Below, piece by piece: positions 23,769 through 35,783 of a stretch of 64,000 nt of DNA. The notes under the pieces are model-generated. The model did not search any database and was not told where the DNA came from. It was given only the letters and a program-made list of their open reading frames with translations. The stretch is from assembly GCA_034509495.1 (NCBI GenBank), contig CM067503.1:14419519-14483518 (forward strand), read 5' to 3'. Origin of the DNA: Acestrorhynchus altus. Lineage: Eukaryota; Chordata; Actinopteri; Characiformes; Acestrorhynchidae. The first letter of the stretch is position 1; the number at the start of each line of letters is the position of its first letter. The position numbers and the translations under genes were made by a program.

Positions 23769-25849
23769 CAAACTCGCAGAGCAGGCAGCCTTTGGTCTAT
23801 AAAAATCTGCAGTGTGAAAAATGTGAAATCAAGGCTGGCATTTTTAAAACAGCCGATTACATTTTAAATCTTAAGGTGTTTTCATACCGAATAATTGAAG
23901 ATTAGTTCTGGGCTCGCGTGGTGTAAGGGCTTATTATTTTAATTTTCAAACAAGCAGATTTTCTCTGATTATTTTTTTTTATTTGCAAATCAGATTATCA
24001 CATAATTAAATGCACACTACCTTAACATTCGTAAATTACCAAGGGATTTTTGGGATACTATGTAATTTCTCCAAAGAAACTATCTAATTTTATAACAAGA
24101 AACAACAACAAATACAACTGTAGATGAACTGCAGAATGTCACCTCTTAAATGACACAGTTCATGAATTCATACTGGTCACAGTAGGGACACCATGTTAGA
24201 GTATAAGTGGTAGGTATATTCTAAAGCAGATGCAGATGAGTTTCTAAGCTTAGCCCATGTTGATGGTTATCTGAAAATAAAATAAAATTGTAAAAATGAT
24301 TTAATTCTTCATGTGAGGGTTTTTGTTGGTTTCCCCCTATTTTGTCTAACTTGAACTGAACTGTGGAGTGAACCAAACTATGCTGAGTACCATTATATCC
24401 CTAGCTGTGTCCCTTTATTAAACTTATGACTGTTTTTGACAAAGACATTAGACCTTGCCATTTATTTATTATCGTTTTCATGCTCCTTTAATAGATTACC
24501 GGCACTATACAGTGGCATGTTCTCATACAGTAACCTCTTAATGAATAATCATTAGCACTTTTTAACTGAATAGGCATCAGTAGTCTAAAATGCTTCTGGA
24601 CTCGGGTGAGAGCTTTCACACTCAATCTGGGGGGAAAAAAGCTAAAATGTGAAAACATCCTCTGAGATGAAGGTCAGAATATTTGTATGCTTTAGTAAAG
24701 GGAATATTGATTTAAAGGCCTTTCTACTGAAGTAGTAAAAGCTGTAATGATTCCTAACTGAGGTTTAAGTGTACTTTCCAGCAGCACTAATCTGCTGAGG
24801 CATTTCAAAGGACCTTGGTTTAAAATTCTGGTTTCATAAATAATTCCAGAATCTTAAATCCTTCCCAATGCTAATTTGAACTTATTTGCATTTTGTGATG
24901 GATCAGCAGAATATTTAAGGGACATAAGGTAATATCAATTAAGAGGGTCTTTTTTCCTTTCCTCAGCAATCTGGGGAAAATGAGACAAAATGTTTAACGT
25001 TCCATCTGAGAATTGTAAATTAAGTTGGGAGGGATTTGCAAGACATGTTATTCCTCCACAGCAATCAATTATTGATTTTATAAAGAAGAGAGACATAAAT
25101 GTATCACTCAAGCATAAGTAAGAATCCCAATGGAGTTGGAAACAGGCACACACTCATTCATTCACACACCCACCATCTGTTCATATTTACACAAGAGTCC
25201 TAAAGACGTGCCCGTGTCCAGGATCCATCAGCGTTTATGACTGGTGTTTTTTACGCTTCACCAAAACACATATTTATACACCAGTGTTTACCTGTGTGCT
25301 GGAAGGACATTACCCAGTCATTGGGGAATTCACTTTGTACTGAATCTCCTCCCACACAGCAAAGGCAGATGAGACCACAAACAAGCAAAACCAGAACAAG
25401 ACATATGGAATGAGTGAGAGATACTTAGATGCAAAAACAAACAACAAACACATGGTAATCAGTGGTGTTATATGAGCTTAACCTCATATAAATGCCTGTT
25501 TCTATCTTCCACATTCATGACACATAGAAGAGAGGGGTCTGGTTTTCTAGATTAAAGCTAGATAATTTCAGGGATGGAGCAGAGTAGGGTGAGTATTTTG
25601 TGAAGTCCCATAACTGAAAATAGAGCCTTAATTTGGTTTGTACCAGGTGAATTTGTGATTGTTTTTGTATGTCTCTATCAACCTTTACAACACCTCCATC
25701 TGTTTATTCTTGTAAATATTTAAACCTTTCTTTAAACATCCCTTAAAGAACTCACTCTTTTAAAAGTGTATATATGAATACAGTTTAAGGCAAGTGTGTG
25801 ATTAGGCATGCATGCAGGTTTTATGATGCATTGTGAGTCCTCCAGTGGG
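23769..25849. other. Repeat-poor stretch, possible conserved non-coding cluster
   Basis: 24440-25130 lacks repeats and contains an octamer ATTTGCAT at about 24887 and homeodomain-style TAATT cores (GCTAATTTGAACTTATTTGC). It could be an intronic enhancer; this is inference only. Confidence 0.25.
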
Positions 25850-26385
25850 AGTGTGGCTGCAGTAGTAGTGGTAGCGGCAGTGGTCATAGTAGTAGTAGCG
25901 GTAGTGCCAGCTAGGGTAAGCCCAGTGGTCATGAGTAGTGGCAGCAGCGGACAGCAGTAAGAAGCGGTAGTTGTAGTAGTAGTGAGTGGTAGTTGTAGGC
26001 AGTAATTTGCCAGTAATATTAGCGGTAGTCATAGTAGTAGTGGCAGTAGTGGTAGGATTAGCGGCGGTAGTCATGGTAGTAGCGGCAGCGGACATGGCAG
26101 TAAGCGGTAGTTGTAAAAGTAGTGGTAGTCGTGGTTGTGGCGGCGGTAGTTGTAGTGGTGGCAGTGGTCATGAGTGTGGTAGCCAGGTGATCTTCGTGGG
26201 AGTGCTTGGCCAGTAGTCATAAAGTGGTGGCGGCAGCGGACGTGGCAGTGGGAAGGCAGTGGTTATGTGTGTGGTAATTTGTGGTTGCGATGGTTGTGAC
26301 AGTAACGGCCAGTAGTCCACAGTGGTAGTGGTAGTGGTAATGGTAGTAGTAGCAGCAGCAGCAATAGTAGTAGTAGTAACTCACC
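25850..26385. repeat. Cryptic trinucleotide-rich tract (GTA/GTG/GCG)
   Basis: More than 500 bp are built mainly from TAG, TGG and CGG triplets (for example GTAGTAGTAGCGGTAG), with repeated GTGGTCATG blocks. Open frames here are low-complexity by-products. Confidence 0.8.
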
Positions 26386-26387
26386 CA

Positions 26388-26620
26388 ACTCATCCACAAG
26401 TGTTGAGAACACGATTCCAGAGAACACAGTTCCACTGCTCCACAGCTCAAAACCCAAGCCATTAGGCATAATGCCAAAAGGTTCAGGTTCATCTACTCCA
26501 GAGAGTCCTATTCTACTGGCAGCACTTCTCTACAGGGACTAGACGAGCAGTGTTTGCATAATTGTATAGTTTAAAGCTGAATGCTTTATTGAGAGTGTTC
26601 ACAAACATTGGAGTAAATCC
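26388..26620 (+). mobile_element. 3' fragment of MITE family A
   Basis: ACAGTTCCACTGCTCCACAG and GAGAGTCCTATTCTACTGGC are shared with the full copies. It begins directly at the end of the trinucleotide-rich tract at 25.85-26.38 kb. Confidence 0.7.
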
Positions 26621-29045
26621 TTTAGACTTTAGTTTGTACTGCAGAACAGTAACAAAGAAAGATCACGACAAAATAAATAGATATCATTTATTAAATGAAG
26701 AGTTATCATAATAATGTGTGTTACTATGCTTCCTTTGTGTCATGCTTGATGTGGTCATGTCAACAAAACTACAGCTGAACTGTTGAACTGAAGTGAACTG
26801 AAGAGACGAGGGAGACAACAAAGGGAAAATAATAAACAAAGGATGACTGTAAATGTCAGCAGTGCTAGAATTATATTTGAGGAGGATATCGGCTTTATTC
26901 CCAGCACCTTGGCTTCGGTGCCAGCGGCATGTCCTGCGTGAACAGACTGGCGGTGACAATCAGTTCGTTCAAGTGAACCAGCTACACAACTGCATTCCCT
27001 TAATGAATATCATAACAGTTCTGAAAGCGTAACGGTCTACTCAGCTTAGTCTGTGCATGCGTGTGTCTGAATCCTTATGCTGTTCAAAGAACCCAGCTGT
27101 TCAGTATAAGCAGAGAGATGGGGTTGCATTCCATTCACCTGCTTTCCCTGGTGTCTGATTGGCTCTTCAAGCGGGGAGCATATAAATATTCACTTATTAA
27201 GAGTATGGTTGAGCATAAAGGCTCATTCCAAGATACAGGACCAGTGATTTCTTACACAAAAAGAACAAAATTGAGATTGGGATGTATAAAAAGATTTACA
27301 GACCAATTTTCAGTGAGAACAAAATGTGCAATAAACTCCTCAAGTGTACAATCTGCTTACTTCACTGGTTGTACCATTAACAGATTGCAATTAGTACAGA
27401 ACATTAAACTGTCATGTCATGAATGTCAATATTTCAAATGTCATTTCAAATGATTAAAATAGCATTGAATTAAAGTTGATGGTATCTATATGTACCCTGA
27501 TAGCACAAACTCTACTTCTACATCCTCTTACAATTTGAAACAAAGCCTCTAGACCACTAACTAGATATCCCTCTCAAGAGTAAACCACTCAACCCATTTC
27601 CAAGAGTAGAACTAGAAAACACCACTAAAAACCCTTTCAGCACCACAGTGCAGTTTAGTGTGTGAATTATCTGCCTCTCGTAGCTAGTGTTCACGGGTTG
27701 ACAAAGTTTGAATTCAAAAAGCAAAGAAGCCCTGCATGATGATGCATTACCAAGACTGCCTGGAAAAACCACTGTGGCATCCAACCCCACCATTTTGAGC
27801 CACAGCATTTTTATACGTAGAGCATTATTTTCGGTAATCTTTGAAAGACTCTGCTGAGAATGTTGTTATTCAACAGATTTAACTGCAAAAACAATTACCT
27901 TGAATAATTAAAATAATTGGTAAGCTTAATCAACTAATAATAGAATCATTTATGACAGCTCTTATTAATTTTTATATTCTAACATGATGCAGATTAAAAG
28001 AAACCCTCAGATGCTTCAGTGTATTTTTTCACTCCTGTTATGCGCTGTAGCTAAATTGTAGCTGCACATTTCCTTCCTTTCCACAATTTTTGAAAAGTAG
28101 TTAAAACACCAAACAACTACACAGTAAATCAACAGGCATTTGACTCTTTGACAGTTTTGCATTTCTATAAAATGGAACTTTTGAAAGGCAGATTATACAC
28201 TTGTTCTCCAGCTAGGCTGCTCTGAGCAGAGGTCCCATGCTGCGAGTGGAGAGGCTGACAGCGGGTGGGTAGGGGGTCTGACAGAAGCATTGAGTCATCA
28301 GACACGGAGTAAAGCTTCTGACCAAACAAGCCAGCAGTGAGACAAGTGTGATGCCACACAGAGCCACATTACTGAGGCCCTTTTTGAAGAGTCACACAGA
28401 ATGAGAAGACAAAAAAAAAAACAAAGCAAAGGCAAATGGAATTTCATGGTGGCGGCTTACAGAACGTAGCTGTACCTGCTGAAGGCCTACTGAAGAAACT
28501 TAATTTCTACATACCTATGATGCAACAAAGATGATGTCAGCTATAAAATACATATTTTGAACTAACAGAAGTCAGAAATGGACAACCTGCAGTTGAATCT
28601 GTATTGGCACAAAAGAATGAGGAATTCAAATATAGCACAAAAATAATAACTTTTGAAAACATGAACATGCTGAAACTGATATCTTCTACATCTAAAGTCT
28701 AAAGCTAAAAATATAGTAGAAAGTTAGTAGAATTTTTTTTTACCGTAAATTAGTTACAAAATGTTCATATCAACAACGGCAACTATGACAAGTGCATAGC
28801 AATTATATAGCATAATAACTACATACATTTTATGGTAGCTAATTGGATTTTTGTCAATTATAATATAATATTTTATAATATTATTATAAAAATATAAATT
28901 ATAAATGATATTATCTTTTATTAGTTTATATTTAGCACCCAGTCCCCCATTTGATTTAAAAAGAGCACTCACTAACTGAAACATAACAACAACTCAAATC
29001 AATGTTCAACTCAAATATATTTCATTTTGCAACAAATGCCTTCTG
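26621..29045. other. Unannotated intron-like sequence
   Basis: Open frames at 27061-27453 (plus) and 27557-27808 (minus) show no recognisable domains. 28840-28910 is a self-complementary AT-rich patch. No gene was supported. Confidence 0.45.
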
Positions 29046-29379
29046 AAAGTGATGGAGTTGGAGGTTGAAGTGGAGCAAGTCCTGCAGTGAGAACAGTGGC
29101 ACAGCTAGGTTGAGTGAGGGAGAGGAGAAGCGGATTTAAAAAAAACTTTGTCTATCTGACCATTTAATGTGCAGCTTTACATAAATACAAGGTTGTGAAT
29201 GAGCAAACATAGGACAACAGATGACAAAATCTGTTTCCAGTTACACACACAACCCACATTAAATGGTCAGATAGACAAAGTTTTTTTTAAATCCGCTCTC
29301 CTCTCCCTCACTCAACCTAGCTGTGCCACTATTCCCACTGCAGGACTTGCTCCACTTCAACCGCCAACTCCATCACTTT
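29046..29379. repeat. Long inverted repeat (fold-back element)
   Basis: The left arm, 29046-29171 (126 bp), and the right arm, 29255-29379 (125 bp), are reverse complements with only about four mismatches and one indel by eye. An 83-bp unrelated loop separates them. Outer ends read AAAGTGATGG and CCATCACTTT; inner ends read CATTTAATGTG and CACATTAAATG. No transposase fragment and no clear target duplication were seen. Near-identity of the arms suggests a recent event. It could be a fold-back MITE, a local inverted duplication or an assembly artefact. Confidence 0.85.
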
Positions 29380-29774
29380 TCGTTCTTGTTAGAAACTGGG
29401 ACATTATTTTACACTGGACTTTGTGATTTAGGCCGATCCACTTCTGGATACTTTTTATCTTGACATATGAAAACTCTCTATAATACTTATGTATGACAAA
29501 AAGTAACGATGCATACGCACAGAACATTAATGTAAAACAATGATACTTGCTGGACACATTTCCAGTATGCTAAGGGTTAACAAATATGGGCTGTCCATAT
29601 TTATTTCCCTTTTCCATTCTCCCTTTCATCAATATTGAGATCCCTGCTGCTGTGTTTAAAATGCAATGATTCAAACACAACATTTCTTTTAGTTTCTGAA
29701 CAGTTAGTATAAACAAAAATAAATCATTGTCTATTTATTTATATAGTAGTATATAATAAATAAATTTATATATA

Positions 29775-29792
29775 AGATGTGTATAAGAGACA

Positions 29793-29793
<1 letters not shown>
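29775..29793 (+). other. Tn5 mosaic-end (transposase library adapter) sequence in the assembly
   Basis: Nineteen bases exactly match the Tn5 mosaic end, AGATGTGTATAAGAGACAG, the constant part of transposase-based sequencing adapters. It lies directly against a 51-bp (TA)n tract. A chance 19-base match in 64 kb is extremely unlikely, and no fish repeat is known to end this way. The simplest reading is untrimmed adapter incorporated where reads broke in the repeat. Confidence 0.93.

Positions 29794-29844
<51 letters not shown>
29794..29844. repeat. (TA)n microsatellite next to adapter sequence
   Basis: 51 bp of TA beginning exactly where the mosaic-end match stops. Its true length is doubtful because the assembly is disturbed here. 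Confidence 0.9.
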
Positions 29845-29846
<2 letters not shown>

Positions 29847-30756
29847 TTGTCATATATATCATTATGACTAAAATTAGACTAGAGTTTGCAGACATTTTCA
29901 TTAAGCTACAAATAACTCAAATAGATAGAACTGCCAGGACTGCCAATGAAATGAAAATATGAACATAGCCATGAACATGAATATGATGCCAATTTAATAC
30001 GCTCGCTGGACCAAAACAGCACTGACATGGACACACTAGAACTAATGGTGTTGGACATGCTACACAATGGCATCAGTCATCCATCAGTGTTCACTGATGG
30101 TCTGATGGCTTTTGATGACACACAAGCAGCTTGGTATATCAGGGCTCTTAGATTATTTTGGCAGGTAAAATGTACTATTATAATATACAGCTCTACAGAT
30201 GAATTGATATACAGTTGCACTCTGTGCTAATCAAATGGAAGCCACAGTGCTCGTTTCAAACTCCTGATTTACATACGGACACAGAGAGACTCAGCAGTGA
30301 CTTCATTCCACATAAAGAACTGCATTGACTTGTCCCACTTTAAAAGTGGGATCTAATCCCATGGGGGAAGGTCAAAATGTACTTGCTAGTTATGACAACT
30401 TTGTATTTTTCCCTTCTGTAAGAACAATGTACATGATGCACTGATGCAGTAGGCACGAGAGAAACACAACAGCAGAAGCCAACCCTCGTACATCACCCTG
30501 ACAGTCTGGTGATTAGTTATTCTCAGTGGAGCAGACTGGAATTGTTAAGAGTTGCTGAAAGCATCAAAAAAGACAAGGAGCAATAAAAAAAAATGAGAAG
30601 TGCTTGAATAATATAGCCTATGCGTCAAAAAAGAAAGCCTCATGCAATAAAGCATTTTCTTTCCCATTGGTCTTGAACAAAGGAGGCTTCATGTCCACTA
30701 CAGCAGGGCAGAGAAGAGATAGAATCTTCAGAAGACCGCAGGTCAAAATAATGCCT

Positions 30757-30758
<2 letters not shown>
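29845..30758. other. Unannotated intron just downstream of the myrip exon
   Basis: A perfect 19-bp palindrome lies at 30333-30351 (TCCCACTTTAAAAGTGGGA). Otherwise nothing was seen. Confidence 0.45.

Positions 30759-30834
<76 letters not shown>
30759..30834. repeat. (CA)n microsatellite beside the myrip exon
   Basis: About 38 CA units end 40 bp from the myrip donor. On the transcribed strand this is (TG)n close to a 5' splice site. Confidence 0.97.
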
Positions 30835-30836
<2 letters not shown>

Positions 30837-30874
30837 TATGCACACACATACTGTCTACACAAATCAATTCTTAC

Positions 30875-30984
30875 TTAAGTCGGTCCTCCTCTTTCTTGCG
30901 GAGCTTCATGTCTCGCTGCACCACTCTGAGCACATGCTCTGCTTCGCCATCAGTCAGTCCAGACAAGTCCAGCTTCCGCCCCAT
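30875..30984 (-). CDS. myrip: First coding exon of myrip (MyRIP/Slac2-c, Rab27 effector), partial
   Basis: Read on the minus strand from ATG at 30984, this exon gives 36 codons plus two bases (phase 2). It begins MGRKLDLSGLTDGEAEHVLR, continues with VVQRDMKLRKK and ends KEEDRL. This is the N-terminal helix of the Slp-homology/FYVE-type Rab27-binding domain. From family knowledge, MyRIP proteins begin almost identically, whereas melanophilin has MGKKLDLSKL, so MyRIP fits better. The protein links Rab27a on melanosomes or secretory granules to myosin VIIa/Va and actin. The donor is CTTAA|GTAAGA, with GT at 30873-30874. The zinc-binding FYVE exon should follow at lower coordinates but was not found in this window, which implies an intron of more than 30 kb. 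A (CA)n tract starts about 40 bp downstream of the donor. The family call is strong; the MyRIP-versus-paralogue call rests on the first dozen residues. Confidence 0.88.
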
Positions 30985-31064
30985 CACTGCTGGTCAATGA
31001 TCACGGACAAGGCAAGCTGTCGAAAGGTCAGTGGGCAAAACACAGTTGCTGGAGAGGGGGCTCC
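30985..31064 (-). other. myrip: 5' UTR portion of the myrip start-codon exon
   Basis: Eighty bases lie between a strong splice acceptor and the myrip ATG. On the minus strand the acceptor reads as a T-rich tract ending TTTTCTCCAG, with AG at 31065-31066. This means the start codon sits in an internal exon and at least one non-coding first exon lies further right. The nearest good candidate is the CpG island at about 45.3-46.1 kb. The splice site is seen in the sequence; the position of the first exon is inferred. Confidence 0.7.
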
Positions 31065-31066
31065 CT

Positions 31067-32389
31067 GGAGAAAACAACAACAGAACTTTCATTATTTACC
31101 TTGCATATTTCAGTGCCAAAGTTAAAGTCAACATGAATAAACATGACTTTTGGTGAGGGTGGGTGAGGTTAGTGAGACTATAATATTGATTATTGTGTTG
31201 TTTTATTATTGTTTAATATTTCAGGTGCATGGTCGAAATCAGCTGATTTCCACTCCAAAACAACCAATCAGCCTTTGACAGATACACATTTTAACCAAAC
31301 TAAGTTAAAACAGGTGCCCAAATGGCACCGCATTTATTATTTTTCCTTTATTTTGACTGATTAAATAAGAAAAAATGTAATTTCATCTATACCACTGCTA
31401 TATCTGACATTTGAAATATGTTTACCCTAATTGAAACTGTTTTGCCTTATACCACATTGTTCATTAGAAGCCCCATCCTTTACACAGCAGACACTGAGAT
31501 ATTAACTCATAATCAAAAGATATTAACTCATAATAATGAGATAGTAATTTGTAATAATAAGACACTAAGTCATAATAATAAGTCATAATTATATTTATAT
31601 TTATATCTATATCTATATTATATATAGTTAAAAGGCTCATTTGGGATCAGAACACTCACACATTCACACTGTTAAAGTGTAATATTTTACATTTATTACA
31701 CATAAAAACAACTTTAAGTCATCAGTCAGATTTTTCATGTCAATCAGTTTGGCGTATAGCTCAACATATCCATAACCTCTGAATATCAGACATTTTTCAT
31801 TCAAATTTGAATAAATAACTAATCAGAGTATTAATTATTAAGGAAGCCTGAAATATATCACTTTAAATGTAGTGTATAAAAAAGCTGTTTTAATCTGATT
31901 GTTTTTCTATCAAGAACCTTTTCTCACAGTATTCTACATTTTTGAGATGCACTAGTATCATAATTAACATAATAGTTCCAACAGTGGACGCTGTGGGACT
32001 CCACAGTTTGTTAAACACAGATTTTAGACCAAGCAGTCACTAGTTGTGCATTAGAATCAATAGCGTAATTAACCTAGTGTTCAAGGGGATGCCATATAGG
32101 CACTGTAGTTCACTAAAATGTCTCCTGGTGATTCCCCCAAACTCAAGCATTCTGACATATCTCAGAAGACATATTACACTGACCAGGACCAATAATCAAG
32201 CATCCTACCATGCTACATTGCAGACAGCAAAAGTGGATATCCCCCACACTTAAGTTGGTCTTAAGAAGTTTGAGAACCACTGTACTAGAACATTTAAAAA
32301 ACATAGATTATTCTAGGATGTTAAATTTGAATGAAGTTCTATATTTAAGTGTGTATAAATATGTGTGTATATTTAAGTGTGTATAAAAA
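31067..32389. other. Unannotated 5' intron of myrip (inferred)
   Basis: AT-rich. It holds the tandem repeat at 31490-31600 and no exon. Confidence 0.45.
31490..31600. repeat. Degenerate AT-rich tandem repeat
   Basis: Variants of ATATTAACTCATAATAATGAG recur about five times, followed by short TATATT runs. Confidence 0.6.
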
Positions 32390-32555
32390 AGGGCTGATGC
32401 GGCTGAGGTTTTTATTCTAAGCAAGCTGAAGCACACCTGATTCTATTGTTTAATCACTTGGTCTCATTCTTCAAGTGAGCTCCTGCATTATTGGATCAAA
32501 ACCCTGTAGCCACACTGGCCCTTTACAGATAAGATTGGACACCCTTGATGTATAG
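32390..32555. mobile_element. Dispersed repeat fragment
   Basis: TGTAGCCACACTGGCCCTTT and AAGATTGGACACCCTTGATG match a recurrent otophysan repeat terminus known to me by style. No coding sequence or clear inverted partner was seen. Confidence 0.4.
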
Positions 32556-32699
32556 TATGTATAAATATTGTGTATGCATATATAAGCATGTATAAATATT
32601 GGCTTAAGCAGTCTTTTTGTCTGCTGATATGTTAATTTAATTAGCACCAAACTAATGGAAATATATCACTATGTTTAATATTATTTAGGATTTTATTGG

Positions 32700-32790
32700 T
32701 GAGGTATGTAGGTAGGTAGGTAGGTAGGTAGGTAGGTACTTTATTGATACCAAGGGTAATTGAGGCAAGTATTGAAGACATACATGAAAA
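32700..32790 (-). mobile_element. LINE-type 3' tail with (GGTA)n
   Basis: The reverse complement shows TTGGTATCAATAAAGTACC followed by a (TACC)n tail (32704-32738), the same layout as the copy at 39.7 kb. It is only a short 3' end. Confidence 0.6.
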
Positions 32791-35289
32791 ACACTTTTTA
32801 CTTGATATGTAGTTTTATACTGAGTTACGGAATATTTCAGCTTAAAACCTATATTTATAGTGGTTATTCCCAATTTATATCTTTGTATTTTCTAGCTCAA
32901 GTAAACATTGAATACCTCACTCTGCAATGTTCGTGAACCAACCACACAGCACACCACTGTTATTACTTGTAATGTTACTAAAGTGATACTATAAAAGTTC
33001 ATTTGTTCATTTTTTTTCATCTCTCCCATTAATCATGATCTGAATAGAACCTGAACTCCAGTCACAGTGTAGGTGTATATCTCTGGTCTCTCACTTCCCA
33101 GGCACTTTCTGGCACCCTACAGGTTTGAACTAACATGTCACTAACAGTGAATTTCCTAGTAAAATCTGGCACTGGTGAAATGCCTGTAAGGGGTTTTGAT
33201 CAGTAAGTGCTTATGAGGGATGATGGAGGATTCTTTCCTAGTATATGCACCTTTTTTAAATATCTATTTCTGTTTGAAATGTCACTCCAAACTGGCTTCC
33301 AATTTTATCTGCCGCCCCCCCTTTCCTGTCCTTCACATTTAAAACAGCTTTCATTCAAATGTCAAACTGTAACTGGGCTGAATGATTGTGACAGAAGCTG
33401 GAAGTGAGATTATTTTTCTACTGATACAGTGAAAGCTGCTAATATCTGTTTGAAATGCAGTTAATGTATTTGAATAAAGAGCATAATAATAAATGAAAGT
33501 ACACTGGCTCTTACTGGATGTGATACTGGATGTTATTCAACACATAGAGCTACATGCAAATCTTTGCGTTGGATGCATGGCCTTGTATAAATCTGTACAT
33601 CTGCCACCAAACTGGAGGCAAATTACATGCTGTTGAACTTAATATAATGAGTGGATGCTATAAGAAAATATCAATATTTTGAAGAATTGTAATATTTTTT
33701 GCAATACTGAATTGATTAGTATCATTATTCTGTAGGTCCTTCTCAAGCCTGGCTGATCAGTACACACCTCTATACTTTCATAACATTTTCATAAAATTAT
33801 CTGCACATTCTTTTTGCCATAGAGGTAATTTTTCTTCTCCACAATATGGTCCCACAACTTCCCAATGATCATTAAATCAGGTGGTTGTGCTGCCAGGACA
33901 TTACCTGAAAATCCCCAGAGGAAAGAAAAATTCTATTTAAGATCTTCTCCTAAGCTCATTCTATTCTCCTAGATACACAGACTGAAAAAGATACAGCTAG
34001 GTTGCTTCCCTGTTGCTACTGGATCTGAAACTGATGTGACTAATCTAAGGCTTTATTAGCTCATCCAAAAATTCCAAATGCATCTACAATCATTGAAAAC
34101 TTTTTGAAATGAGCCAACATTAACCTAGTTTTGCTTCAGCCAAATCTGTCCATAAAAAACAAACATTTTTGGCAATCATTTAAACAAATGCTTTGCAGCG
34201 AGCCACCAGTCCTTCCTGAAGCTGTTTTTTAATATGGGTATTTCCATTATTTCCTCTACTGCTCATCCACTGGCAATGTCAGAGAGGTGAGTGTCCTCCA
34301 AAGGATTTCCTAAGGCTTGCTGGAGCACTCATTTGCTTGGCAGTGCTGTATCTGACAGGAACGCTTCATTTTCACACTGCAGGCTGTGCTGCATGGAATG
34401 CTCTGGTTTCATGTTTAGTTGGTTACAGACCACAGAACTGAAATAACACTCTACCATGCTCTCTCTCATACATGCACATGTCTTGCTTAGCAGGATGTAC
34501 AGAACTGTGAAATTGGTGAGGCTGCTGAGATTAATCTGGTATCCCTAGGCTCTGATCACATACAAGCGCGCCGTATCACTCATCCACGCATGTGCACTCA
34601 CAGGAAAAACAGGAAATAAATTGAAAACAAAACACCAAAATGAGTCAATCAATCAGATCTGGAAGCATAACTGCCCAGATGCAGAAGATTAACTGATCTC
34701 CGAAAAGCATCAAAGTTTAGGAAGAAAAATCCTTTTAACCATTTATACAAGATTTAACAACGTCTCACACCTTAATGAGCTTGGAGCAACTGCTTTTTCA
34801 CAGTCATCGTTCGGAAACTCTAGAATCCAAACTTTAAAGCTACATAAATATTCTGATTCATCAAACCTTGTCCCAACAATCAGCAGCCACAAGCTCCTCT
34901 ATGCATCTGTCTAGTACTTTTATCCACAAAACAGGAGAATAAGCAGATAAGGCTAGAAAAGGATAGCAAAGCATTTTCAGATAGCTGTTTTTTTTCTGTT
35001 CGTATTGTCATTAAGAATGGGCAGTTAACAAAATTGTTGGACAAGATGACCAAGAGAATATTTAGAGAGAACTGCTTGTAAGACAGAGACAAATCAATGT
35101 TTGTTTGACTAGAAGACCTCCAGGAAGATTCTACTGTGAAACATCAACAGCATGACCTTAATGAGTCTTGAAAAGAAATCTTCCTGCATCTTCAAAATTC
35201 TACATCAGAAGCTTCCAAATGAACATCATTGCAAGTCCTGTGGATTTATAAAGTTACATTGGTCCACTTTGGTCACAATTAAATGGTTC
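32791..35289. other. Unannotated 5' intron of myrip (inferred)
   Basis: 33730-33920 has the style of an old transposase relic but no readable frame. 34790-34890 matches 6715-6800. No exon was seen. Confidence 0.4.
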
Positions 35290-35590
35290 TTCTACGGCAG
35301 TACTGCTCAAAACCAATCCAGGTACCACCTGCTCTGCATATTTTATAGGATTCAGTGGTTTGCAACACCCCCTGCTACTCTGAAAGGGCTTGTTGATTAG
35401 ATGATTAGTTGAATGAAGGGTGTTGGCAGCAGGTAAACCACAAAAATGTGCAAGGCAGTGGGGTGCGGGACCAATTGTCTGGTCCTGGAAGCACCCTGCT
35501 CTGCCCATCTGTCCTTTCTCACAACACACTTGATTCAACTAATCAGCTCATTGACAAGCCATTTCAGAGTTGCAGTGTGTGTGTTAAAGG
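35290..35590. mobile_element. Palindromic MITE-like repeat
   Basis: GGCTTGTTGATTAGATGATT at about 35388 is an imperfect reverse complement of the segment CTAATCAGCTCATTGACAAG near 35540. This gives a fold-back of about 180 bp around a GGTCCTGGAAGCACC core. Outer limits are approximate. Confidence 0.5.
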
Positions 35591-35783
35591 AGGGAAAACA
35601 GAAAGACAGGATTCTTTTGACTTGAGAGTGAACAAAACCCAACACATCAACGCCAAAAAGAATGCATTCATCTATTTTAAGTTGCACCTATAGATGTGCA
35701 AATTCACACGCACACACACACACCACTTATCTTGACTAGGAGTCTTTGGAGTACTCATTAATCTATTGTCACCAATCCTAATG

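Noticed and set aside
30604..31125. 173-codon plus-strand frame overlapping the myrip exon
   Set aside because: It is poly-TH from (CA)n and runs antisense to the real exon.
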